Positions 51,154 to 59,276 of a stretch of 64,000 bases of DNA are shown here, piece by piece (the first letter of the stretch is position 1; each line of letters starts with the position of its first letter). The DNA is taken from NCBI GenBank assembly GCA_040752025.1, contig JBFMFR010000041.1, forward strand, positions 1-64,000, read 5' to 3'. This DNA is from JBFMFR01 sp040752025 (lineage in GTDB: Bacteria > Chloroflexota > Anaerolineae > Anaerolineales > UBA4823). A program made the position numbers and the translations under genes. The notes beneath the pieces were generated by a model, which was not told the DNA's origin, made no database searches, and saw nothing but the letters and a program-made list of their open reading frames with translations.

Positions 51154-51984
51154 TTACTGCTGCACCTGGGCCGGCTGGAAGGCTGGCCGGTCCCGGTCGA
51201 TGAACTTGCCCACGTAGATGGGGTGCTGCTCGCGCAGGTCGATGTACAGCTCGTCGGCGCGAACGTCGCCATCGCTGACCAGCAGGCTGCGCTGCTGGTA
51301 AAGCTCCATCTCCTCGAGGCCGTCCTCGATGCCATTGGATTTGCCGAAGCCGATGGGGCAGGGCGCCAGCACTTCGATGAAGGTGAAGCCGGGCTTGTGG
51401 AAGGTGTAGAGGATGTCGTCCTTGACCTGGCGCACGTGGATGGCGGTCCAACGGGAGAGGAAGTTGGCGCCGCAGGCAGCCATCAAGTAGGGGAAGTTGA
51501 AAGGCAGCTCGGGGTTGCCGTATGGGGCGGTGGTGCCGCGCGCCCCGCGCGGCGTGGTGGGGCCAACCTGCCCACCGGTCATGCCGTAGTTGAAGTTATT
51601 GATGCAGATGACTTTGATGTCGGCGTTGCGGCGGGCGGCGTGGATGAGGTGGTTGCCGCCGATGGCAGCCAGGTCCCCGTCGCCGCTGAAGACGGTGACG
51701 GTCAACTCGGGGTTAGCCAGCTTGAGCCCGAGGGCGAAGGGAATGGCGCGCCCGTGGGTGGTGTGATAAGAGTCGATGTTCATGTAACCGGCGACGCGGC
51801 CCGAGCAGCCGATGCCGGAAACTACCACGTGAGAGGTGGTGGGGATGCCGGACTCCAGGATGGCCTGGGCGTAGCAGCGCATGATGATGCCGATGCCGCA
51901 GCCCGGACACCAGATGTGCGGCATGCGATCGGAGCGGATAATGTCGTCCAGCGGATGCTTCTCCGCAGCGGAGATGGGGCTCAT
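51154..51984 (-). CDS. korB: 2-oxoacid:ferredoxin oxidoreductase, beta subunit (TPP)
   Basis: 276 residues. The TPP motif GDGDLAAIGGNHL...CINNFNYGMTGGQ and the cluster motif WCPGCGIGI are present. The TPP-carbanion chemistry takes place here. ATG 51984 overlaps the korA stop (ATGA) and has GGAGG ahead. The extended frame to 52200 is a shadow. Confidence 0.92.
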   Translation of the reverse strand: MSPISAAEKHPLDDIIRSDRMPHIWCPGCGIGIIMRCYAQAILESGIPTTSHVVVSGIGCSGRVAGYMNIDSYHTTHGRAIPFALGLKLANPELTVTVFSGDGDLAAIGGNHLIHAARRNADIKVICINNFNYGMTGGQVGPTTPRGARGTTAPYGNPELPFNFPYLMAACGANFLSRWTAIHVRQVKDDILYTFHKPGFTFIEVLAPCPIGFGKSNGIEDGLEEMELYQQRSLLVSDGDVRADELYIDLREQHPIYVGKFIDRDRPAFQPAQVQQ

Positions 51985-53153
51985 GCTGCACCTCCCGTCA
52001 TTTGTCCGTAGCAACGCGTGATTGCTTCCAGGATCGGCTCGGGCGGGATCATGGCGCCGCCGGCGTGATGCACGCCGTGCACGGAGCGATGGATGACGCG
52101 CTCGACCTCCTGGCTGATCTGGCCGAGGTTCATCTCGGCGACGATGAAGGCATCGATGTAGGTGGCGAGTTCTCGTAAGATTTGTTCCGGGAAAGGCCAC
52201 AGGGATACCAGGCGGAGCAAGCCAACGGGAATGCCCATCTCTCGGGCTTTGCGCACGGCCGAGCGGGCAGAGCGGGCGGTGCAGCCGTAGGCCAGCACGA
52301 GGATGTGGGCATCCTCTAGGTGATAGCGCTCGAGTCGGATAACATCGGCCGCGTTGCGGCGGACTTTCTCGACCAGGCGGGTGACCAGGCGATGGTGGGT
52401 GTCGGCAGACATGTCTGGGTAGCCGCGCTCGTCGTGGGTCAGGCCGGTGTAGTGGACGCGATAGCCTTCGCCGGCGTGGGCGATGGGCGGGACCAGGTCG
52501 GGGTCGTCGGCGCGGAAGGGATCAAAGCGTCCGTTGGGCGGGTGGGCGGGGCGCTTGCGCGGCCAGCGCTGGATCTCGGCGGCGGGCGGGATGACGACGC
52601 GCTCGACCATGTGGCCGATGACCTCGTCGGTGAGCAAAATCACCGGCAGGCGGTAGCGGTCGGTGACGTTGAAGCTCAGCAGGGTCAGGTCGAACATCTC
52701 CTGTGGCGACCAGGGGGCGTAGGCGATGATGGCGAAATCGCCGTGCGATCCCCAGCGCGCCTGCATGACGTCGGACTGCCCGGGCATGGTCGGCAGGCCG
52801 GTGGAGGGCGAGCCGCGCTGCACGTCGACGATGACGCAGGGCAGTTCGAGCATGACGCCCAGCCCCAGGTTTTCCATCATCAGGCTGAACCCTGGGCCCG
52901 AGGTGGCGGTCATGGCACGCGCCCCGGCGGCAGAAGCGCCCAGGATGGCGGCGATGCTGGCTAACTCGTCTTCCATCTGGATGAAAACGCCGCCCACCTG
53001 GGGTAAGCGGCGGGCGAGGTGCTCGGCGATTTCGGTGGACGGCGTGATCGGGTAGCCGCCGAAGAAACGACAGCCGGCGGCGATGGCGCCTTCGGCGCAG
53101 GCGTGGTCGCCGTGCATGAAGTGTTTGCCAGTGGGGATGGTCTCGGTGGTCAT
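51981..53153 (-). CDS. korA: 2-oxoacid:ferredoxin oxidoreductase, alpha subunit
   Basis: 390 residues from ATG 53153. Motifs are FFGGYPITPSTEIAEHLA, QMEDELASIAAILGASAAGARAMTATSGPGFSLM and QRGSPSTGLPTMPGQSD, followed by the C-terminal domain ending GAMIPPEPILEAI. This is the 2-oxoglutarate/branched-chain type rather than a one-chain pyruvate enzyme. It overlaps korD by ATGA. Confidence 0.92.
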   Translation of the reverse strand: MTTETIPTGKHFMHGDHACAEGAIAAGCRFFGGYPITPSTEIAEHLARRLPQVGGVFIQMEDELASIAAILGASAAGARAMTATSGPGFSLMMENLGLGVMLELPCVIVDVQRGSPSTGLPTMPGQSDVMQARWGSHGDFAIIAYAPWSPQEMFDLTLLSFNVTDRYRLPVILLTDEVIGHMVERVVIPPAAEIQRWPRKRPAHPPNGRFDPFRADDPDLVPPIAHAGEGYRVHYTGLTHDERGYPDMSADTHHRLVTRLVEKVRRNAADVIRLERYHLEDAHILVLAYGCTARSARSAVRKAREMGIPVGLLRLVSLWPFPEQILRELATYIDAFIVAEMNLGQISQEVERVIHRSVHGVHHAGGAMIPPEPILEAITRCYGQMTGGAA

Positions 53154-53428
53154 GCTGGCGCTCCGTTGGCTGGCAGGGTGTAGATGGCGAATTCCGGGCA
53201 AACCAGGCTGCAGAACTGGCAGTGGATGCAGGCGGTCTCTTTGCCGGGAGCGATCTCCGGGTAATGGTAGCCTTTGGCGTTGGTCTGGCTGGAAACGATC
53301 AGAACCTGCTGCGGGCAGAAGTGCACACAAATTTCGCAGCCCTTGCAGCGTTCCGGGATGAGATAGACCTGGCCGCGCGGCACCTGGAAACGGTCTAAAT
53401 TGAGGGGCGTTCGGGCGTAGACTTCCAT
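53150..53428 (-). CDS. korD: 2-oxoacid:ferredoxin oxidoreductase, ferredoxin-like delta subunit
   Basis: 92 residues with two 4Fe-4S sites, CKGCEICVHFCP and CIHCQFCSLVCP. It takes electrons from the TPP subunit. First gene of the eight-gene operon; GGAAGGAG lies before the ATG at 53428. Confidence 0.9.
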   Translation of the reverse strand: MEVYARTPLNLDRFQVPRGQVYLIPERCKGCEICVHFCPQQVLIVSSQTNAKGYHYPEIAPGKETACIHCQFCSLVCPEFAIYTLPANGAPA

Positions 53429-53487
53429 ACTCTCCTTCCGATTGGATGGCTGGAGACGCCGGCCTGGGTTCCCGGTGTAAAACGAAA

Positions 53488-53510
53488 CGCCCCACGTGTG
53501 GCCTGGGGCG
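53488..53510 (-). terminator. Terminator-like hairpin in the kor operon leader
   Basis: 7-bp GC stem (53488-53494 with 53504-53510), followed on the minus strand by TTTCGTTTTA, 60 bases before the korD ATG and about 140 bases after the predicted start of transcription. It may end read-through from upstream or act as an attenuator. A second hairpin, GGGGGC/GCCCCC, lies at about 53605-53621. Confidence 0.5.
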
Positions 53511-53654
53511 GCATACCGGCGCAGACAGAAAACACAGGCGCGACGGTATTGCGAGATTCCTGAGGCCGTTTCAGAACACGGGGGACGGTGGATGAGGTTG
53601 TAGTGGGGGCGCAGGCCCCCTGTTCACAGATGAAGTGGTAAGGGTCTTGTGATT

Positions 53655-53683
53655 ATTATAGAGTGAGTATTCCCCCCTGTCAA
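53655..53683 (-). promoter_or_regulatory. Perfect-consensus sigma-70 promoter of the kor-hdr-etf operon
   Basis: Minus strand: TTGACA (53678-53683), spacer of exactly 17, TATAAT (53655-53660). The start is near 53648, giving a leader of about 220 nt before korD. Confidence 0.85.
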
Positions 53684-53705
53684 CATTGTGAGGCACCCAG
53701 CTGAG

Positions 53706-54407
53706 TCAGGCTGCCTGGCGCTTCAGGCTGGCAAGCTGGTCTTCGACGGATTGGGCCAGGTCGAACTGGTCGAGCTGCTGGAGCAGGGGATCGCTGGCGG
53801 GCAGGGCGGGGGATTCGAGCACGCCAGCCTCGAACAGATGGTGGATGGCGGCGGCACGCGCCTGCATGTGCTCGGCGGTGTGCTCGGCCTGCTCGAGCGC
53901 CTGGCCCAGGTTGGAAAGTTCCTGCGAGGCGCCGCTGAGCGATTCGCTCAGGCGCACCTGGGCCAGGGCGGCATTGTAGCGGGCAGCCAGGACTTGCTGG
54001 CGGGCGGAAAGAGTTTCGATTTGAGCTTCCAGGCGCTGGCGCACGACGGACAGGCGCTGCTGCTCGTTTTGGGTTGCCTGGAGCTGTTCGCCCAGGGCGC
54101 CCAACTCCAGGAGCATGACCTGGCGGCGCTGCAGATAGAGGCGGGCCTGGTCTTCACGCCCGGCCTGGAGGGCGCGGCAGGCGTGCTCTTGCAATTGCGG
54201 CAGTTGGGCCTGCAAGTGCTGGATGCGACCTTGCAGCCGGTCTTGCAGGCTGGCGCTCTCGGCCTGGGCACGCTGCACCTGAGCTAACAGGGGGCGTGCC
54301 TGCTGGGCGGCTTCGTAGGGATCGGAGAAGACCTGGCGGGGATCCTGAGCGGGGGCGAACAGGGCATCCAGGTAGCGCTTGAATATGGAAGTGGATTTGC
54401 GGCTCAT
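53706..54407 (-). CDS. PspA/IM30-type coiled-coil protein, copy 2
   Basis: 233 residues, almost entirely helical coiled coil rich in Gln, Leu and Ala (RARPLLAQVQRAQ, QARLYLQRRQVMLLELGAL). The layout is that of PspA/IM30: RYLDALFAPAQDPRQVF as the N-terminal amphipathic part, then a hairpin of long helices. It is paralogous to 55806-56513 but more diverged. It probably guards or remodels the membrane. It is downstream of the two membrane genes and possibly their partner. Confidence 0.65.
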   Translation of the reverse strand: MSRKSTSIFKRYLDALFAPAQDPRQVFSDPYEAAQQARPLLAQVQRAQAESASLQDRLQGRIQHLQAQLPQLQEHACRALQAGREDQARLYLQRRQVMLLELGALGEQLQATQNEQQRLSVVRQRLEAQIETLSARQQVLAARYNAALAQVRLSESLSGASQELSNLGQALEQAEHTAEHMQARAAAIHHLFEAGVLESPALPASDPLLQQLDQFDLAQSVEDQLASLKRQAA

Positions 54408-54441
54408 CTCGAAACCCTCCGGCGGGAACTGGCAAAGGCGA

Positions 54442-55110
54442 TTACTGCCAGGCGGGGTCGCTGGCGGGGAGCGCCTGGGGGCGACCCGTTGGGATCGCCG
54501 GGGGGCAACCCGTTGGGATCGCCGGGGGGCGACCCGTTGGGATTGCCCCTGCGGAATGGCGCGACCGGCGCTGGACCCGGTAGTAATAGGTGCCCAGGAT
54601 GCTCATGGCGGAGAGGGTGATCAGGCGCATGCACAACTGCTTCAACTCGGGGGCGCTGGCGACGAAGGCGGGGTCGACCAGGAAGCAGGCGGCAGCATAC
54701 CCACAGACGGCGATGAAGGTATAGGCGACTGCCAGATGAGGCGGGAAGACCAGGGCGAAGGCGAAGAACAGCGGGTAGTAGAAGATGAAGAACTGGCTGT
54801 CCAGGCCGGTGCGGCCCGGGCCGAGCAGCACCACCAGGGTGATCATGAACAGGTCGAGCAGGCTGGTGAGCAGGGTGAGCAAGCGGTTGGCGGGCTTCTT
54901 GACCAGGTAGCGACCGTGGATGAAGAAGTTGACGCCCATCATGGCGGCGATGAGCAGAATGCCGACGCTCAGGTCCAGGCTGGTCTCTGCGGACCACAGG
55001 ATCAGGATGGCGGCGGTGGCGATGAAGAACCAGCGGGCCCAGATGATGACGATCTGTCCGAAGAAGAGGTCTTCGGCGGCTTCTCGAGCGGCAATTCGGG
55101 TTTTAGACAT
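54442..55110 (-). CDS. Six-helix membrane protein with repeat-encoded tail
   Basis: 222 residues. About six hydrophobic helices over residues 18-180, resembling MASE-like sensor input domains but without a signalling output. The C-terminal tail carries IPTGRPPA / IPTGCPPA / IPTGRPQA, encoded by three tandem copies of GACCCGTTGGGATCGCCGGG-type DNA (54480-54545), an element also seen near 56712. The tail is probably a repeat insertion at the gene end. It is paralogous to the next membrane gene. Confidence 0.6.
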   Translation of the reverse strand: MSKTRIAAREAAEDLFFGQIVIIWARWFFIATAAILILWSAETSLDLSVGILLIAAMMGVNFFIHGRYLVKKPANRLLTLLTSLLDLFMITLVVLLGPGRTGLDSQFFIFYYPLFFAFALVFPPHLAVAYTFIAVCGYAAACFLVDPAFVASAPELKQLCMRLITLSAMSILGTYYYRVQRRSRHSAGAIPTGRPPAIPTGCPPAIPTGRPQALPASDPAWQ

Positions 55111-55161
55111 GGCATTTACGGAAAGATCCGTCCTCCTGTTGGAATGTGTGTAAGCGAGTGA

Positions 55162-55773
55162 TTACGATTGGGGCACAGCGTCCGGTTCGCCCAGGTTGGC
55201 GACGGGCGCAGGCAGACGAACGGCAGACTGGCGGTGGCTGTTCTCCAGGCGCCAATACAGATTGCCGCACACAGCCACGGCTGCCAGCATGAGCAGGCGG
55301 GTGACCAGGGTTTGCAGATCGCCGGTAGTGAGGGGCAGCGTGGCCACACCGATCACGGCGTAAAGGAGCAGGGTGCCGCTGACCAGGGTGAAAGTGAGGA
55401 AGGATGTGAAGGCCACGGAGATCGCCAGGAAGGCGGGGAAGAAGAAGATGTAGGCGGGTGAGTGGTAGCCACCTTCGGCGAGGATGATGACGCTGATCAC
55501 CAGCAGGTCGGCCAGGCTGGCCAGGTAAACGACCAGGCTGGAGGCGGTCTTGTCTTGCAGGATCTGAGCGCACAGGTAGAAGTTGCCAGCGGCGAGCAGA
55601 AGCAGGACGATGAGCTTGACGCGCAGTTCGTCGATGGGCGACTGGCTCCACAGGATGAAGACCAGGCCGGCCAGCACCAGGATCCAGCGAGCCAGGATGA
55701 GCATCATCTGGCCATGATAGGCGGCGGTTTTGTCGCCGGGACGGGTGTTTTTGGGTTTGGTAGTAGTAGTCAT
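55162..55773 (-). CDS. Six-helix membrane protein
   Basis: 203 residues with about six transmembrane helices (ILARWILVLAGLVFILW, LIVLLLLAAGNFYL and others). Same topology and similar wording (ARW..., sensor-like loops with PAYIFFFPAFLA) as 54442-55110. It lies between two PspA-type genes. No catalytic domain; a membrane stress sensor or PspA anchor is possible but unproven. Confidence 0.6.
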   Translation of the reverse strand: MTTTTKPKNTRPGDKTAAYHGQMMLILARWILVLAGLVFILWSQSPIDELRVKLIVLLLLAAGNFYLCAQILQDKTASSLVVYLASLADLLVISVIILAEGGYHSPAYIFFFPAFLAISVAFTSFLTFTLVSGTLLLYAVIGVATLPLTTGDLQTLVTRLLMLAAVAVCGNLYWRLENSHRQSAVRLPAPVANLGEPDAVPQS

Positions 55774-55805
55774 GGGATTAACCTCCTTTGGGTTGGGTGG
55801 CTAAG

Positions 55806-56513
55806 CTATGCAACGGCTTCGGGGTTGGCCTTGTGCTTGAGGGCGGCCAGTTCGGCCTCGACGGCCTGGGCGCTGGCAACCTGGTTCAAGCTCTGTTCGA
55901 GGCTGTCGTCCAGGCCGGGGGAAGACAGCGAACCGACTTCGAGCAGGGCGTCCAGGGCGGTGGCGCGCGCCTGCACACGCGAGACCTTATCCTCGGCGCG
56001 CTCCAGGGCGGCGCCCAGGTCAGCGGCTTCTTTGGAGACGCTTCCCAGGGCCTCATGGATGTGCACCTGAGCCTGGGCGGCGGTGTAGCGGGCGGAGAGG
56101 GCGTCGCGGCGGGTGCGGAAGATGTCCAGGCGCTGGGCGAAGCGCTGCTCGGCCAGGGTGAGCTTGTGCTCCTCCTCCTGGGCTTCGGCCAACTGCTTGT
56201 GCAGGGCTTCCAGCTCGGCCAGGCAGGCCTGTTTGCGCTGCAGGGCCAGGCGGGCCAGGTCTTCGCGCCCGGCGGAGAGGGCGCGCTCGGCCTGCTCGCC
56301 CAACTGGCCGATGCGCTCGTTCAGCTTGTTGATCTGGGTCTGCAACTGGTGGCGGGCGGTGGAAACATCGACCAGGCCGCGCTTGACCTGGCGGAGCAGC
56401 TCCTGCTGGCGCTCGTAGGTATAGGCCAGGGTGTGGCGCGGGTCTTCGATCTGGTCCAGGGCGGCATTGGTCCTGGCGCTGAAGATCATGCGGATGCGGG
56501 TCCAAACACTCAT
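55806..56513 (-). CDS. PspA/IM30 family protein
   Basis: 235 residues. The N-terminus SVWTRIRMIFSARTNAALDQIEDPRHTL is typical of PspA, followed by the long coiled-coil hairpin (LAYTYERQQELLRQVKRGLVDV). It binds and protects the cytoplasmic membrane and in chloroplast/cyanobacterial relatives forms rods. First gene of the PspA-TM-TM-PspA block. No PspF or PspC is seen. Confidence 0.85.
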   Translation of the reverse strand: MSVWTRIRMIFSARTNAALDQIEDPRHTLAYTYERQQELLRQVKRGLVDVSTARHQLQTQINKLNERIGQLGEQAERALSAGREDLARLALQRKQACLAELEALHKQLAEAQEEEHKLTLAEQRFAQRLDIFRTRRDALSARYTAAQAQVHIHEALGSVSKEAADLGAALERAEDKVSRVQARATALDALLEVGSLSSPGLDDSLEQSLNQVASAQAVEAELAALKHKANPEAVA

Positions 56514-56654
56514 GGGAAACCTCCTGTTGGATTGATGGTGGGTTGACTTGATCCTGCTTCTACTATAGACAAAAAGGAGGCGGCGCGAAACAAGGTTATC
56601 CCCCCAATTGGGGTGAGTGAAAACACCCTATTCAGCAGCCGGAGGGGGAGGTAA

Positions 56655-56745
56655 ACCAGGGCGCACGCCGTGCGCCCCTACGGGTGGGTTGGTTGGGTGG
56701 CGCGAGGGGCGGACCCGGTTGGCATCGCCCCAATGGGCAGGTCGA
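56655..56745. repeat. Palindromic repeats between PspA and the kinase gene
   Basis: GGGCGCAC-GCC-GTGCGCCC (56659-56666 and 56670-56677) followed by CTACGGGTGGG, then GCGGACCCGGTTGGCATCGCCCC, a relative of the 54480-54545 repeats. No gene was seen in 56514-56772. Confidence 0.6.
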
Positions 56746-56772
56746 TAGGCGGGCCGGTTGGATGGTAGGGCT

Positions 56773-59274
56773 TTATTGGTTGGGGGCGGATGGGGGCGCG
56801 GCGGGCAGCCAGCCGGTGAGGATAGTGCCGGCGCCGGGGGCAGTGTGGATGGTGAATTCGCCGCCCAGGGCGGTGATGCGGGTTTGCATGGAGCGCAGGC
56901 CGAAGCTGCCGCGCTGCAGGGCCTGGGCGCGCTCGGCATCCGAGAAGCCGCAGCCGTCATCCTGGATGGTGAAGTGCATCAGGGATGACCCCTCAGAATC
57001 GCTTTGGAGCGAGAGGGTGATGTGCACCTGCGAGGCGTCCGCGTGGGCGGCGATATTGTCGAGGGCCTGCTGGACGACGCGATAGAGGGCGTGGCGCTGG
57101 CCGACGGTGAGGCGGGCGTCCACGTTGGGAGGCAGGCTGACCTGCACCGGCAGGCTGGTGCGGGCGCGGAAATGCTCGACGAGCAGCTCGAGGGGAACGA
57201 GCAGGCTCTTTTCGAGCTGCAAGGGGGCCAGGTTATTGCGGATCTGGCGCACGGTCTGGGCGGCGCTCTCGACTTCGACCAGGCAGCGCTTGAGGACAGC
57301 TTCGGCCTGCTCGGGGTCGCTGCGGACGGCGTGGGTGCTGACTTCCAGGTAGAAGGGCAGGCTGCCGAGGAACTGCTGGATGGTGTCGTGAAGCTCCTGG
57401 GCGATCTTGAAGCGCTCGTGCTCCTGGGCAATGGCGATTTGATGGGGGACCTGGCGGAGCTGCTCGACCTGCTGGGCGGTGAGCAGGAAGAGGGCGGCCT
57501 GCTGGGCGATGAGCTGGATGATCTCCAGGTCGCGGCGGTCGAAGATTTCTTCGTCCCAGCGCTTGCCCAGACCGAGCAACCCGACGGGCTTTTCGAGCAG
57601 GCTGAGCGGGGCGATGACTTCGATGGCGGCGGAATTGGAAGCGGCAGGCGCTGCGATGACCGCGCTCAAGGGGGCAAGCCAGGCAGGCAGGGAGGTATCC
57701 TGGGTGCGCAAGACGGTGGTCAAGGTGGAAGCACCGCCGGGGACCAGGCGCTTTACGGGCAGACCGGTCGCAGCAGGGGAGTCCGGCCAGTCGCCGCTGT
57801 GGGCGGCCAACTCGTAGCAGGCGGCGCTTTCGTTCCACAGCCAGACGGCGGCGCGCTCGAGCTCCATGTTGTCTACCAGGGCGCGGGCGATGGCGGCGGG
57901 CAGGCGGGCCAGGTCGGGCTGGCTGACGGCCTGCTGGCCGAAGTGGCGCACGGCGGCGTAGCTGCGCTGGTCCCACTGGAACAGGCGGCTGAAGGCGCTG
58001 AACCAGGAGGCCTGGGCGCTCCAGAAGTAGCCGACCAGCAGGGCGGTGAGGAAGATGGGCACGAAGGGGGTCCAGGCCAGGGAGTTGACCCAGGCCGGGT
58101 CGCTGAGGCGCAGCAGCCAGGCGGCGCTGCTGGCCAGGATGGCGCTGCTGACCAGGATGAAAACGCCCACCAGGCTGGGATGCGGGCTGCGGAAGGTCTG
58201 GTAGCGCAGAATGACGAAGGCGAAGGAAAGCGGCACGGCCAGGACCGGGTAGCGCAGGTCCAGGCTGAGCCAGAAATAGCTCAGGTTGGCGTGGCTGAGG
58301 ACGCGGGCGACGACGATGATGACGTAGGGCGTGGCCAGGGCCAGGCCGAGCATCAGGAAGGCTACCTGGTGGCGCTGGCGGCGCGAAGTGGAGGGGCGGG
58401 AGAGCAGCACGACCAGGCGCAGGGCGTAGAAGCCGACGCCCAGGCCGAGGGCGAGCATGGCTAAGCGGTTGCCGGTGGTGACCAGGGCGCCGGCCAGAGC
58501 TGGCAAGTTCTCTCCGCCGCCGGCCTGCCAGCGCAGGAACATGCCCAGGCTGTACAGGGCGGCGACCAGGATGGTGAGGGCGTACAGGCCGCGCACCAGC
58601 CAGGGCGAGGGCTGGCGCACCGGCTCGGGGAAGCGCAGGGTGAGGTGGGTGAAGGCCACGCCGATGAAGGTGGTGGTAAGCACCCAGCCCAGCAGCAGGA
58701 GGCGCGAGAGCAGGGTGTCTTCGGTGGACAGGCTGACGATGGAGGTCCAGACGGAAGCGGCGACCATGCAGCCGGCGATGGCAAACAGGCGGTTGATGAG
58801 GGTGCCCGGGCGAGCGCGGTAGACGATCAAGGCCAGGAGCCAGAAGCCCAGACCGTTGATCAGATCGGGCAGCTTGAAATCCAGGAAATGGCTGAGGGAG
58901 AAGACCTGGACAGGCAGGTCTAACTCAAAGGAGTTGCCCCCGCGGCGGATCGAAAGCGGCAGCGTAGCGCGACCCTGGTCCAGGGCCCGGGCATAAAGCG
59001 GAAGGGCGTATTCATCGTAGGACTGCCCGTCGAGAGCGACCAGCTCGTCATTGTAGCGCAGGCCGGTGTGGGTGATGGCGGGCCACCAGGGCGGCGTGGC
59101 GGCTTCGACCAGCCAGACGTGGCGGGCGTGGTTCCAGATGGTGTAGAAGCCGCCGAAGGGCTGGCCGATCTGGCTGGCCAGGTTGACGGCGGAGGCCAGG
59201 CCGAGGAGCAGGACGAAGCTCAGCAGAACGGGGATGCTGTAGGTGCGCCAGGCGGCGCGCCACGCGGCGGGCAT
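56773..59274 (-). CDS. Membrane histidine kinase with PDZ-like and GAF domains
   Basis: 833 residues. TM1 is near 12-32. An extracytoplasmic PDZ-like segment follows (HTGLRYNDELVALDGQSYDEY). About seven further helices lie at 140-420, then a GAF domain (about 450-600), a HisKA_3 domain with AQELHDTIQQFLGSLPFYLE, and an HATPase with DNIAAHADASQVHI and DDGCGF...FGLRSMQTR. NarX/DesK-type kinase. It starts two bases after the regulator at 59277, forming a two-component operon. Confidence 0.85.
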   Translation of the reverse strand: MPAAWRAAWRTYSIPVLLSFVLLLGLASAVNLASQIGQPFGGFYTIWNHARHVWLVEAATPPWWPAITHTGLRYNDELVALDGQSYDEYALPLYARALDQGRATLPLSIRRGGNSFELDLPVQVFSLSHFLDFKLPDLINGLGFWLLALIVYRARPGTLINRLFAIAGCMVAASVWTSIVSLSTEDTLLSRLLLLGWVLTTTFIGVAFTHLTLRFPEPVRQPSPWLVRGLYALTILVAALYSLGMFLRWQAGGGENLPALAGALVTTGNRLAMLALGLGVGFYALRLVVLLSRPSTSRRQRHQVAFLMLGLALATPYVIIVVARVLSHANLSYFWLSLDLRYPVLAVPLSFAFVILRYQTFRSPHPSLVGVFILVSSAILASSAAWLLRLSDPAWVNSLAWTPFVPIFLTALLVGYFWSAQASWFSAFSRLFQWDQRSYAAVRHFGQQAVSQPDLARLPAAIARALVDNMELERAAVWLWNESAACYELAAHSGDWPDSPAATGLPVKRLVPGGASTLTTVLRTQDTSLPAWLAPLSAVIAAPAASNSAAIEVIAPLSLLEKPVGLLGLGKRWDEEIFDRRDLEIIQLIAQQAALFLLTAQQVEQLRQVPHQIAIAQEHERFKIAQELHDTIQQFLGSLPFYLEVSTHAVRSDPEQAEAVLKRCLVEVESAAQTVRQIRNNLAPLQLEKSLLVPLELLVEHFRARTSLPVQVSLPPNVDARLTVGQRHALYRVVQQALDNIAAHADASQVHITLSLQSDSEGSSLMHFTIQDDGCGFSDAERAQALQRGSFGLRSMQTRITALGGEFTIHTAPGAGTILTGWLPAAPPSAPNQ

Positions 59275-59276
59275 GT

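Noticed and set aside
51985..52200. N-terminal extension of korB
   Set aside because: It overlaps korA in another frame and is Arg-rich; ATG 51984 with GGAGG and ATGA overlap is better.
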